DNA of 64,000 nucleotides, from assembly GCF_010731855.1 (NCBI RefSeq), contig NZ_AP022620.1, positions 806,001 through 870,000 of the forward strand, written 5' to 3'. Numbering within the stretch: position 1 is the stretch's first letter; each line of letters opens with the position of its first letter. The notes below the pieces were generated by a model, which was given only the letters and a program-made list of their open reading frames with translations, was not told the DNA's origin and did not search any database. Below, in pieces: positions 44,488 to 52,758 of the stretch. The position numbers and the translations under genes are program-made. The stretch comes from Mycolicibacterium anyangense. GTDB taxonomy: Bacteria; Actinomycetota; Actinomycetes; Mycobacteriales; Mycobacteriaceae.

Positions 44488-45108
44488 ATGACGGAACCAC
44501 TCACCGACCGCCGACGCAGACTCGTTCGAGAGGACATCGGCAGAGCAGCCGTGCGTCTGTTCGCCGAACGGGGCTTCGACGGTGTCACGGTGGCTGACAT
44601 CGCGGACGCGGCGGGTATCTCCGAGCGAACGTTCTTCCGGTACTTCGCGACCAAGGATGAGGTACTACTCGCCTACGAACGACATGTCTGGGAGCGCCTC
44701 GTCGCGGCAGTCGCCGCCCGGCCCGCGGGCGAGGGGCCGGTCACCGCTCTGCGGGCGGCGTTCCTGGTGACCTCACACGTCGAGCCCGCCGATCGGGGCA
44801 GAGTGGCTCAACTTGGTGGCATCCTTGCCAAGGCGCCCGAGCTCAATGCCCGAAGCCGTGGATATCGCCTCATCAACGATGCAGAGTTGATCGAGTTGAT
44901 CGTCGCGCGGTTCCCGGCCGACACAGCGGCGGCGCGCAGCCACGCCAGAGTGATCGTCACGGCAATGAACGCTGTGGCGGCTGCGGAGTTCGGTGCCTGG
45001 GCCGAATCGGGTGGTCGCGGTGACCCATCCGCCCGAATCGCCGCCGCATTGACCCTATTGGAAGACGGACTGGCCCAGTTCGATCCACGTGAGGAGAGCA
45101 CGTCGTGA
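44488..45108 (+). CDS. TetR-family regulator
   Basis: 206 residues from ATG 44488. The HTH covers about residues 10-55 (TVADIADAAGISERTFFRYF is the signature), followed by a helical ligand domain. It starts 10 bases after the kinase stop and overlaps the next SDR by 4 bases, so it is an internal operon gene. It is the best candidate to bind the palindrome at 43407-43423; the ligand may be an acyl-CoA of the pathway. Confidence 0.92.
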   Translation: MTEPLTDRRRRLVREDIGRAAVRLFAERGFDGVTVADIADAAGISERTFFRYFATKDEVLLAYERHVWERLVAAVAARPAGEGPVTALRAAFLVTSHVEPADRGRVAQLGGILAKAPELNARSRGYRLINDAELIELIVARFPADTAAARSHARVIVTAMNAVAAAEFGAWAESGGRGDPSARIAAALTLLEDGLAQFDPREESTS

Positions 45109-45854
45109 ACAGTCCTTTCGACCTGACCGGTCGGACCGCGCTGATCACCGGCGCAACCCGCGGTATCGGTCGCTCGATCGCTGATCGGTTGGCAGCCGCG
45201 GGAGCCGACATCATCGTGACGAGCAGAAAACCCGACGCCTGCGAGAAGACTGCTGCCGAGATCACGGCCGCCGGCCGAACTGCATATCCGTTGCCGGCCA
45301 ACGTCAACCGGTGGTCGGAGTGCGATGACCTCGTTTCCAGGGCATACGAAACCGTCGGCCGGATCGACATCTTGGTGAACAATGCCGGGTCGTCCTTGCG
45401 CTACGACACTGTCGATACCATCAGCGAAGAACTCTTCGACAAGACGATCGCCCTCAATCTCAAGGGCCCATTCAGGCTCAGTGCGTTGATCGGAAGTCGC
45501 ATGGTTGCCGACGGTGGCGGCTGTATCGTCAACATCTCGACGATCTCGGCACAAGTCGGAGCCGGTCATGCGATCGTCTATGCGGCGGCCAAGGCGGGCT
45601 TGAACAACCTGACTAAGTCCTTTGCGCACACCTTCGCCCCAACAGTCCGTGTAAATGCCATCATGCCTGGCGCGATCGAGACTGACGTGATGAAAGCCTG
45701 GCCGCAAGCGGAGCGTGACATGGCCAGTGCCACAGCAGCTCTCGGACGAATCGGCACGCCCGATGAGGTGTCGGGCGCAGTCCTCTACCTGGTGTCCGAC
45801 GCCGCGAGTTTCACGACCGGTCAAGTGCTGGCCGTCGACGGCGGACACCTGTGA
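45105..45854 (+). CDS. Short-chain dehydrogenase/reductase
   Basis: 249 residues, GTG 45105 overlapping the TetR stop. TGATRGIGRSIADRL is the cofactor loop, NNAGSSLRYD the NNAG motif, with serine in NISTIS and YAAAK as catalytic pair, and a GQVLAVDGGH C-terminus typical of classical SDRs. Size and motifs fit 3-hydroxyacyl-CoA or 3-ketoacyl reductases. Same operon as the kinase and TetR. Confidence 0.93.
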   Translation: MNSPFDLTGRTALITGATRGIGRSIADRLAAAGADIIVTSRKPDACEKTAAEITAAGRTAYPLPANVNRWSECDDLVSRAYETVGRIDILVNNAGSSLRYDTVDTISEELFDKTIALNLKGPFRLSALIGSRMVADGGGCIVNISTISAQVGAGHAIVYAAAKAGLNNLTKSFAHTFAPTVRVNAIMPGAIETDVMKAWPQAERDMASATAALGRIGTPDEVSGAVLYLVSDAASFTTGQVLAVDGGHL

Positions 45855-45867
45855 GAAAGGAATCGAC

Positions 45868-46677
45868 GTGGATTTGAACGAACGCTGCGCGGTCGTGACG
45901 GGTGGGGCGCACGGTATCGGTCGCGCACTGGCAGAGGAATTGGCCCGGCGTGGTGCCCGCGTTGTGGTAGCCGATCTCAATGTGGAGCGGGCGCAGCGAG
46001 TGGCCGATCGAATCGGCGGTGTGGCCGTCGAGTGCAATGTGGGTTCACCTGAGGGCATTGCCGACCTGGTGGAAGCGGCGCAGGACGCTTTCGGGCCGGT
46101 GTCGGTGTTGTGCTCCAACGCTGGCTATTCCGACAACGGTGACGGCCTGACTTTGCCGCCTGAGGACCTGCGCCGGATCGTGGAGGTCAACCTCCTCAGT
46201 CATGTGTGGGCTGCCCAGGCGGTGTTGCCTGGCATGCTCGACCGCGGCGAGGGTTGGCTGATCCAGACCATCTCATCGGCGGCCCTGATCACCGGGCCGT
46301 CCTTCATGGGCTACACGCTGAGTAAGCATGGTGCGCTCGGGTTTGCCGAATGGGTTGCGCTGAACTACCGGCACCGCGGCATCCAGGTCACCTGCCTGTG
46401 CCCGAACGCGGTGAACACCGGAATGCTCGGTCGTAACGAGGACGACGAGAGCCGCACGCCCATGATCGATCTCGCCGCCCTGGGCGACGTCGTGGAGCCC
46501 GAGGACTGTGCCCGGCAGGCACTCGACGCCGCTGCTGCCGGAAAATTCCTCGCCCTCCCTCACCCCCGAGTGGGCGACTCCTTTCTGCGTAAAGCCACTG
46601 ACTACGACGCGTGGCTGGACCGTACCCATCAGCGACTGCAAAAGATGCAGTTGGCCGGGCACAGCCCCGCCGAGTAA
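45868..46677 (+). CDS. Short-chain dehydrogenase/reductase
   Basis: 269 residues from GTG 45868, preceded by GAAAGGA. TGGAHGIGRALAEEL binds the cofactor; CSNAGYSDNG replaces NNAG; the catalytic pair is YTLSK in GYTLSKHGALGFAEW. The C-terminus is longer and lacks the usual DGG close. It starts 13 bases after the previous SDR, last gene of the kinase-TetR-SDR operon. It converges with LysR; the gap between holds no clear terminator. Confidence 0.92.
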   Translation: MDLNERCAVVTGGAHGIGRALAEELARRGARVVVADLNVERAQRVADRIGGVAVECNVGSPEGIADLVEAAQDAFGPVSVLCSNAGYSDNGDGLTLPPEDLRRIVEVNLLSHVWAAQAVLPGMLDRGEGWLIQTISSAALITGPSFMGYTLSKHGALGFAEWVALNYRHRGIQVTCLCPNAVNTGMLGRNEDDESRTPMIDLAALGDVVEPEDCARQALDAAAAGKFLALPHPRVGDSFLRKATDYDAWLDRTHQRLQKMQLAGHSPAE

Positions 46678-46737
46678 CGCTGATTACCAACGCGTCCTGC
46701 ATCGCACCCTGATGGCGTGCACGCGGCGGCACTGCGG

Positions 46738-47613
46738 CTAGCTCGAATCGGCTTTCAGTTCGAGTAGTCGCTCCACTACGGATGGGGGAGTCCGCAGTCC
46801 GCAGGTAAAACCCAGCCAGGCCGGTGCAGCGTCCAGCGCCGGCCAGGACAAATCACTGCGTGTCCACATCAGCGGCGTGAGCGCGGGCATTGTCGCGAAT
46901 CCGCGCCCCTCGGCGATAGCGGTCAGCATTCCCGACACCGAGTTGGTCTGTCGCGAGTAACGACGGCGTCGCCCATTGCTTTGGGGATCCAGCCCCCAAA
47001 ACCGTGCTGCGGACGTCGAAAGTGTGGAGCCAACGACCGCTCGCTCCCCATCGAGGTCTGCGGCGGTGACGCCGTGCAGTGCGGATAGCCGGTGTTCGTT
47101 CGGGAGCACCGCAACCCGAGGTAGGGGCACAACAGGAATTTCCTGAAGGTCGGCGGTCGGCCCCGGGATCAGTGCCACCACCGCGTCGAGGTTCGCCGAG
47201 CCCAAGGAATTGCCGGTGAAGGAGTCGCGCCAACTGACGCGCCGCAGCACGATTCCGGTCTGTGTGAAGGCGTGATCGGCTCGCGCGAGCAGGCGATGCA
47301 GCTCGATGACCGGTGGCAGCGGCGGTATTCCGATAGCTACCGCCCCTGTTCGTCCGGTGTGCCGGGCCATCAGAACACCGCGTCCGAGATGAGCGAAGGC
47401 GATCTTGGCCTCGGTGAGCAGGGCCAGGCCCGCATCGGTGGGTTGGGAGGTGTGGCCGGCTTCGGTGGTCAGTAGTGGCACTCCGACCGAACGTTCCAGC
47501 CTGCGCAGGGCTCTGGATACGGTCGCCGGTGTCATCTCCAGATGTCGTGCCGCCGCGCGTATCCCACCGGCATCAACGACCGAACTGAAGATGTGCAAAT
47601 CGCCCAAGTCCAC
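46738..47613 (-). CDS. LysR-family regulator
   Basis: 291 residues, GTG 47613. The winged HTH spans residues 1-60 (AAARHLEMTPATVSRALRRLE), and an effector domain with the usual alternating alpha/beta pattern follows. Divergent from the large CrtC-like gene at 47682 across a 68-base gap with a T-N11-A-type dyad, the classic LysR arrangement, so that gene is the probable target. Confidence 0.92.
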   Translation of the reverse strand: MDLGDLHIFSSVVDAGGIRAAARHLEMTPATVSRALRRLERSVGVPLLTTEAGHTSQPTDAGLALLTEAKIAFAHLGRGVLMARHTGRTGAVAIGIPPLPPVIELHRLLARADHAFTQTGIVLRRVSWRDSFTGNSLGSANLDAVVALIPGPTADLQEIPVVPLPRVAVLPNEHRLSALHGVTAADLDGERAVVGSTLSTSAARFWGLDPQSNGRRRRYSRQTNSVSGMLTAIAEGRGFATMPALTPLMWTRSDLSWPALDAAPAWLGFTCGLRTPPSVVERLLELKADSS

Positions 47614-47621
47614 GAGTCAAG

Positions 47622-47640
47622 TGTTGCACTTGGCGCAACA
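47622..47640. promoter_or_regulatory. LysR-type dyad operator
   Basis: TGTTGC-N7-GCAACA contains a T-N11-A core, the LysR recognition form. It lies 9 bases from the LysR start and 42 from the divergent gene. A second, looser repeat, CAACACC and GGTGTTG with internal TTGC/GCAA, overlaps downstream (about 47636-47668). Confidence 0.5.
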
Positions 47641-47681
47641 CCTATTGCGCCGGCCAGCAAGGTGTTGTCATCGTCGCCCGC

Positions 47682-48743
47682 ATGACAACGATGTTTACTT
47701 CGACGCTGGGAAGTTTCGAGTGGCAAGCCCTCTGCGGCGGGTTCACTCCCGAACTCGGCGATATCGCCGCCGAACGTGGATTTTTTGGTCTCAAGCCTGA
47801 AGGCATCTATGTGTACGGAACATTCCGTACCGCCGACGGCGATATCCACACCCCTGCGCGCCGGCTGCCGTTTGGATCCGATAAGGGCGACGCCGGTGTC
47901 AGCGGGGACATGCGATTGTCGATGGGGCGGCGGTTGGCCGTTCAAACCACCAAGGACAGCCCGGACGGTCAGCAGCACTTCGACGTCGCCGCGATGCGCG
48001 CGTCGGCCAGTGGCGCCGGCCTTCTTGTCGACCGGACATCCGACGCCGTCGTGTACCGGGCGTCCGGTGACCGCGACATGCTTGTCGAAGTCTCGCCGTC
48101 CGCGCTGCACTGGCGCGAAGAAGATGTGCTGGATCTGCAGGGCGAACTGGTGGGCTCGGGGCTGCACTGGTACCTGCCGGGACGCGACCTCGGCATGTAC
48201 TACACGTCGCAGATCTACGAGGTGGCGGGAACGATCTACGGCGAGAAAGTCACCGGCTTCGTCCCCTTCGATCCGGTCTACATGGCCGACGGTGCTGCGC
48301 TCTATGCGGAGAAAGACATCCTGGAAGGCGAGCAACTCTGCTTGACGTGGTACACGTGGGGCACCCGCTGGGACGATGGCACCGTCGAGGTTGGCCATAC
48401 GCTGTCCGGACACGACCAATTCGGCTTGTGCGTCGCCACCGATGCTGACGGGCTGACCGTTCAGACCAGCAACGTCGAAGCTGAGTATGAATGGGCGCCA
48501 AATGAATACAACGTGGAGCGGGTCGCTTTCGACGTAGACGGCGAGCCCTGGGAATTCGTCGCCGATCCCCGGGGAGTTCAGCCCGATATGGGGCGGATTC
48601 CCAATCCTCAACAAGAGGGGCTGATGCGGAGGGTGGGCGACACGAGGAAGCCGGTGCACTGGTCGTCCTGGGGCGAGGCGAACATTGCCTACCAGCCGCC
48701 GCGCCGGCGCCGCTTCACCACCGCACGGTCAGCACGACTTTAG
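47682..48743 (+). CDS. Large beta-rich CrtC-like protein A
   Basis: 353 residues, ATG 47682, no signal peptide or membrane helix. It is clearly paralogous to the protein at 50671: both contain (E/S)xGLHW(Y/H)LP, YYxSQ(I/L)YEV, TWYTWxTR and xGHxxxGHD, and both end with DPRG, PNPQxEG and DTRxPVHW. Repeated aromatic strand segments suggest a two-domain lipocalin-like beta fold as in CrtC hydratase or AttH-type proteins, but I cannot name the family with certainty. Divergent from LysR with an operator between. A hairpin terminator follows at 48799. Hydration, isomerisation or binding of a hydrophobic substrate is a guess. Confidence 0.8.
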   Translation: MTTMFTSTLGSFEWQALCGGFTPELGDIAAERGFFGLKPEGIYVYGTFRTADGDIHTPARRLPFGSDKGDAGVSGDMRLSMGRRLAVQTTKDSPDGQQHFDVAAMRASASGAGLLVDRTSDAVVYRASGDRDMLVEVSPSALHWREEDVLDLQGELVGSGLHWYLPGRDLGMYYTSQIYEVAGTIYGEKVTGFVPFDPVYMADGAALYAEKDILEGEQLCLTWYTWGTRWDDGTVEVGHTLSGHDQFGLCVATDADGLTVQTSNVEAEYEWAPNEYNVERVAFDVDGEPWEFVADPRGVQPDMGRIPNPQQEGLMRRVGDTRKPVHWSSWGEANIAYQPPRRRRFTTARSARL

Positions 48744-48798
48744 GCCCGTCGCCACGCACGGCTGCCTCGGGCCAGAGGTCCGGGCTTCAGCCTCGCAT

Positions 48799-48845
48799 CC
48801 TGACCGCGGTCTTCAGTGGATTGTTCACTGAAGGCCGCGGTCAGG
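48799..48845. terminator. 20-base-pair hairpin, probable terminator
   Basis: The arms 48799-48818 and 48826-48845 pair over 20 bases with one G-T-type mismatch and a 7-base loop. It lies 56 bases after the stop of the gene at 47682. There is only a short T run (CGTTT), as is common for mycobacterial terminators. It could also be a processing site. Confidence 0.7.
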
Positions 48846-48964
48846 CGTTTCCGGCCACGGTTGTTGTGTTACCCCATCGGTGATGGTCACATCATTCAGG
48901 CGATTGGTCATCGTCTCGGTAGCAGCAGTACTGGAGTGATGTCATCTGACCAATCTGCTCATTA

Positions 48965-48981
48965 AGATTAATTATTAATCT
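48965..48981. promoter_or_regulatory. Perfect 17-base AT-rich palindrome
   Basis: AGATTAAT-T-ATTAATCT, an 8+1+8 perfect inverted repeat made almost only of A and T in a high-GC genome, 147 bases before the SnoaL-like gene at 49128. Too AT-rich for chance here; a strong candidate operator for a regulator such as the MmyB-like, LysR or another protein. Confidence 0.6.
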
Positions 48982-49127
48982 ATGCTCGCAGCATGCGGAC
49001 GATGCTCTGTTTGACAGCCCGATACGGGGCGCGCAGACCGATCCGTACCGGCGTCATTGACGTGGACTCATAGTTGCCAATTGGGCCGGCACGGGCGCGG
49101 CGTAGCTGGCATATGAGAAGGAGCACG

Positions 49128-49589
49128 ATGATCAACATCCAACCGTCACTTGAGGCCGTCGCCGACATCATCGCGATCAACCACCTGGCAGCTTCCTATT
49201 CGGAGGCGATGTGCCGCTTTGAAGTGGAAGAAGCGGTCCAGACCTACGCTCAGGACGGCGTACTCTCGACGCCCACCACGGCGGACGCCATCGGCCGGGC
49301 TGCCATATTCGAAACGATATCGAAGACGGTATCCACGCTGGACTTCGTCTTCCAGACCCTGCACCAGGGGTTGGTCGAGGTCGATGGGGACCGAGCGACC
49401 ACCAACTTTCCCATTACCGAATGGGCGCGGACATCCAAGGATCAGAGAGGCATCCTGTTCCTGGGGGTGTATCGCGATGACGTAGTGCGCACACCCGAGG
49501 GTTGGAGATTCGCCCGCCGCAGGCTCCTTCCTCGGCTCATGGGTAGGCCCGACTTCCTCACGGGCACACTGCACGACATCTCACTGTGA
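49128..49589 (+). CDS. SnoaL-like (NTF2-fold) protein
   Basis: 153 residues from ATG 49128 after AAGGAG; the upstream in-frame GTG/ATG at 49074/49113 are less well placed. The opening helix ADIIAINHLAASYSEAM, the YAQDGVLSTP strand and the late WRFARRRLLPRL fit the NTF2-like fold of SnoaL, ketosteroid isomerases and bile-acid dehydratase BaiE. It may be a dehydratase or isomerase, or a ligand-binding protein. It stands alone in its transcript with its own AT-rich operator. Confidence 0.85.
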   Translation: MINIQPSLEAVADIIAINHLAASYSEAMCRFEVEEAVQTYAQDGVLSTPTTADAIGRAAIFETISKTVSTLDFVFQTLHQGLVEVDGDRATTNFPITEWARTSKDQRGILFLGVYRDDVVRTPEGWRFARRRLLPRLMGRPDFLTGTLHDISL

Positions 49590-49694
49590 CCCCCGCTGTC
49601 GTCATGGAGTTATTCGCTGGCCCAGGCGAAGGGGTCCAACGGCGCCAGCACCGTGCTGCATGGCGGACAGCTGGCGCTGTCGCACGTTCCCGAC

Positions 49695-50561
49695 CTATCG
49701 ATCTGACGTCACGCGCGCGTCCCACGTGGCAGATCCGCGAATCTGCTCGAGCTTGCGGAGATCTGCATCGGTCGCCGGCTGGTGGATGATCAGTTTCAAT
49801 GAAGGTCGGTCCAGCAGTCGCAGCTGCATCAGGTGGGTGGTGAGCACCCCGACGGCCGGATGGCGGAATGATTGCGCTCCGCCCGCGGCACGCACCACCT
49901 CGTGGCTGGACCACCACTGCCGGAATTCGGCACTGAGAGCGGCTAATTCATTGGCTATCGACCCGAACTGGGGGTCGGTAGGGTGCGCGGCGGCTTCTGC
50001 GCGGAACTGGCCGACAACACGGCGGGCGTGTCCCTCCCAATCCACTAGGGAGTCACGCACGCCCGCAACGGTGAACGTCGCCCACAACACATTGCGGCGG
50101 TCTGCGGGTAAGGCTGAGACGTCGCAGAACACTGCCGACAGCGCGTCGTTCCAGCCCAGATAGTCCGACCGAGGCCCCAGGATGTAAGCGGGCGCCGGCA
50201 ACTGGCGGGCCAGCAGCCGACGGGTGGGCTCGTCGACCGATTCGTCATGGTTGTCCGAAGCGCCCAGCGGAAGCGCAGCGAGTCGGCGAAGGTGGCGGTG
50301 TTCGTCATCGGTAAGTTGCAGCGCATCGGCGATGCTGTCGATCACCTCGACGGTGGCATGGATGTCTTGTCCCTGCTCAAGTCGGGTGTACCAGCTGTAG
50401 CTCACCCCAGCCAGGTTGGCAACTTCTTCACGCCGGAGACCACGAACCCGACGGGGGCGCAGGCCAGCGCGCAGACCTGCCTGCTCTGGCGCCAACGCTG
50501 CCCGCCGCGCACTCAGGAACGCCGCAAGTTCGCGGCGCCGTTGCTCGGAGTCTGACGCCAT
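49695..50561 (-). CDS. MmyB-like XRE regulator
   Basis: 288 residues from ATG 50561 (ATG 50570 would add three). The N-terminal HTH has the family signature LRREEVANLAGVSYSWYTRLEQGQDI. The rest is the MmyB-type ligand-binding domain (PAYILGPRSDYLGWNDAL, then RRNVLWATF and the DPQFGSIANEL region), a PAS-like domain thought to bind fatty acids. Convergent with the SnoaL-like gene and divergent, across about 110 bases, from CrtC-like protein B, which it probably controls. Confidence 0.92.
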   Translation of the reverse strand: MASDSEQRRRELAAFLSARRAALAPEQAGLRAGLRPRRVRGLRREEVANLAGVSYSWYTRLEQGQDIHATVEVIDSIADALQLTDDEHRHLRRLAALPLGASDNHDESVDEPTRRLLARQLPAPAYILGPRSDYLGWNDALSAVFCDVSALPADRRNVLWATFTVAGVRDSLVDWEGHARRVVGQFRAEAAAHPTDPQFGSIANELAALSAEFRQWWSSHEVVRAAGGAQSFRHPAVGVLTTHLMQLRLLDRPSLKLIIHQPATDADLRKLEQIRGSATWDARVTSDR

Positions 50562-50670
50562 GCCGCCCATCCTGCCAAACCCCATCGCGCCGGTCTGGGC
50601 TATCACTCACAGTGGTAGCACCAGTCCGGTCTTGTTGCGCGATGCGCTGGGCCCGCACACTCGCTTCACC

Positions 50671-51687
50671 ATGACTACGACATTCGACACGTTGTCCGGG
50701 CGCGGACAGTTCCACTACCAACTGGTGCTCGGTGAACACAACAGTGACCCGGCAGAGGTTGCAGCACAACGCGACTGGTTCGGGCTGCCCTGGTCGGCCC
50801 TGTTCCTTTATGGCAGTCTGCGCGATGACGAGGGCCAGCTCTATACGGTCCTTCGAGTACCGGAACGTAACGGCGGCGGACGTAAGCGCTTCTATCTGCA
50901 AACAACACTCGGCGCCGACGATCTGCACGTCCACGACGCCAGCAGGGGATCGGCCCGCAACGAGGGTTTCGTCCGTCAACACCGCGACGGCGTCACCACG
51001 ATCTACAGTCCGTCGGACTCCGATGGTCAACCATTCAGGTTCGAAGTCGATGCCACCACATCGTCATGGTCCGAGGCCGGCACGATGGAGCTGCACGGCA
51101 CCTTGGTGGAACCAGGCCTGCACTGGCACTTGCCGTCGGCTTCGGGCGGTGTCGACGAGGGCTACTACTACGTGTCCCAGCTCTACGAGGTTCGCGGTCA
51201 GATCCTCGGGCGCGACGTTCACGGCTTCTACGGCGCCGACGACCTGTACGCCAACGGCCTGATCTACCAGGACGACCTCTTGGTCGGCAAGAAGTTGCAC
51301 GTCACCTGGTACACCTGGGCGACGCGCTACGCCGATGGCTCCTTGGATGCCGGGCATTTCATGCTCGGCCATGACGGCCTCGGCATGCTCCTCCTGTGTG
51401 ATCAGGACGGCCGGGTGCGTCGTACCACCCATGTGGACGGCTTTGTCGAACTCGACGAAACGGGAACGTGGCCAACCCGTATCGAGGTTCACGCACCGGG
51501 GGAGGACTGGGAGTTCCTCCCGGACCCGCGGGGACGAATGGTCGACTTCATGCCGATGCCGAACCCCCAGATCGAGGGCCGCTGGCGACGAATCGCCGAC
51601 ACCCGACAGCCGGTACATTGGTTCGCCTACGGCGAGATTGCGCCGTCGCACGGATTAGTGCCCCGCAGCGGCGCTCTCGGCGCGTGA
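50671..51687 (+). CDS. Large beta-rich CrtC-like protein B
   Basis: 338 residues from ATG 50671, where similarity to protein A begins (MTTTFDTL versus MTTMFTSTL). It has the same conserved blocks: EPGLHWHLP, GYYYVSQLYEVRGQILG, HVTWYTWATRYADGS, GHFMLGHDGLG, LPDPRGRMVDFMPMPNPQ and DTRQPVHWFAYGE. It lacks a signal peptide. The longer open frame back to 50416 is antisense to the regulator gene. It ends two bases before an APH-type kinase gene, so the two are one operon with the following genes. Function unknown; see protein A. Confidence 0.8.
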   Translation: MTTTFDTLSGRGQFHYQLVLGEHNSDPAEVAAQRDWFGLPWSALFLYGSLRDDEGQLYTVLRVPERNGGGRKRFYLQTTLGADDLHVHDASRGSARNEGFVRQHRDGVTTIYSPSDSDGQPFRFEVDATTSSWSEAGTMELHGTLVEPGLHWHLPSASGGVDEGYYYVSQLYEVRGQILGRDVHGFYGADDLYANGLIYQDDLLVGKKLHVTWYTWATRYADGSLDAGHFMLGHDGLGMLLLCDQDGRVRRTTHVDGFVELDETGTWPTRIEVHAPGEDWEFLPDPRGRMVDFMPMPNPQIEGRWRRIADTRQPVHWFAYGEIAPSHGLVPRSGALGA

Positions 51688-51688
51688 T

Positions 51689-52741
51689 GTGTCCACCCTC
51701 GAGTACTTCGAAGATCGGCGCCAGGCTCTTGCTGACTGGATTGCATCCAAGAATCCGCACGCTGACAACGTCGGCTTGAGCTCCTTTACCCCGGCGAGCT
51801 CGGGCTTCTCCAATGTCACCCTGTTCACTGATCTGACCTGGAGTGACGCCGGCGGACAGCAGCGTCGGGAGCTGGTCTTGCGGGCCGTTCCCCCGTCCCA
51901 AACCCTGTTCCCGGATGACGACCTCCATCTGCAGTACGACGTGATGGCAGCGCTGCGCGATACGCCCATCCCGGTACCCCAGTTGGCCTGGTATCTCGAC
52001 CGCACCGACGTCCTGGGTGTGCCGGCGTTCCTGATGGACCGGGTGCGCGGCGAGGTGGCCTCCGGCTACCGGCCCGGCTTCCACGGTCACGGCCTGTTCT
52101 TCGAGGCCACTGTCGAGCGGCGCCGGCAGATGTGGTTTGCGGCAGTCGATGTGATGGCCGACCTGCACCGGCTGGACGCTGCGTCTCTGGCGCTGCCGGC
52201 ATCGATGGGGTCGCCCGCGAATGGGCGCGAGGCGATCGGTGCCATCCTGGCCCGGATCGAGACCCAGCTCGATTCGACCGACGCTGACGTCCCGGTGCTG
52301 TGGCAAGCCCTCGATCGGGTGCGCACCACGATGCCTGAGGACATCGACGTGGTGCTGTGCTGGGGTGACGCCCGGCCCGGGAACATCATCTACCGCGACG
52401 GCCAGGTGGCCGCCGCACTTGATTGGGAGCTGGCGCATTACGGTGCGCCGGAGGGTGATCTGGCGTACTTCTTGCTGGTCGATAAGGTTGTCGCCGAACT
52501 CAACGACGTCCCAAGGCTTTCCGGACTCCCGGACACCGACGAGACCATCGACTACTACCAGCGGGCACTCGGCAGGCCGATCCAGAACCTCGAGTATCAC
52601 CGGATTCTGCAGGCCTTGAGAATGGCGACCATGTTGGTCATGACCGTGCAACTGAGCCCGCCCGAGCTCGAATTTCCACCCAACTATCTGACCGAGAATG
52701 TCCCCACCCGCAGGCTCGCGCACCTCATGCGCGTCCACTGA
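51689..52741 (+). CDS. APH-type phosphotransferase
   Basis: 350 residues, GTG 51689 just after the CrtC-like stop. N-lobe LVLRAVPPSQTLFPDDD; the catalytic loop is CWGDARPGNIIY (the histidine of the H-x-D motif is replaced by tryptophan) and the metal site ALDWELAHYGAPEGDL. W-G-D is also seen in animal ACAD10/11-like kinase domains and choline kinase relatives, so activity is not excluded. No acyl-CoA dehydrogenase is adjacent; its partner may be elsewhere. Operon: CrtC-like B, kinase, CrtC-like C, thioesterase, ligase. Confidence 0.9.
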   Translation: MSTLEYFEDRRQALADWIASKNPHADNVGLSSFTPASSGFSNVTLFTDLTWSDAGGQQRRELVLRAVPPSQTLFPDDDLHLQYDVMAALRDTPIPVPQLAWYLDRTDVLGVPAFLMDRVRGEVASGYRPGFHGHGLFFEATVERRRQMWFAAVDVMADLHRLDAASLALPASMGSPANGREAIGAILARIETQLDSTDADVPVLWQALDRVRTTMPEDIDVVLCWGDARPGNIIYRDGQVAAALDWELAHYGAPEGDLAYFLLVDKVVAELNDVPRLSGLPDTDETIDYYQRALGRPIQNLEYHRILQALRMATMLVMTVQLSPPELEFPPNYLTENVPTRRLAHLMRVH

Positions 52742-52758
52742 ATCATGATCGGAAACTC

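Larger units (their letters stand above)
48744..49127 (+). other. Intergenic region with terminator and AT-rich operator
   Basis: 384 bases without a gene. It holds the hairpin at 48799-48845, then an AT-rich segment with a perfect 17-base palindrome at 48965-48981, and the ribosome binding site AAGGAG before ATG 49128. Short frames here show no protein-like sequence. Confidence 0.6.
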
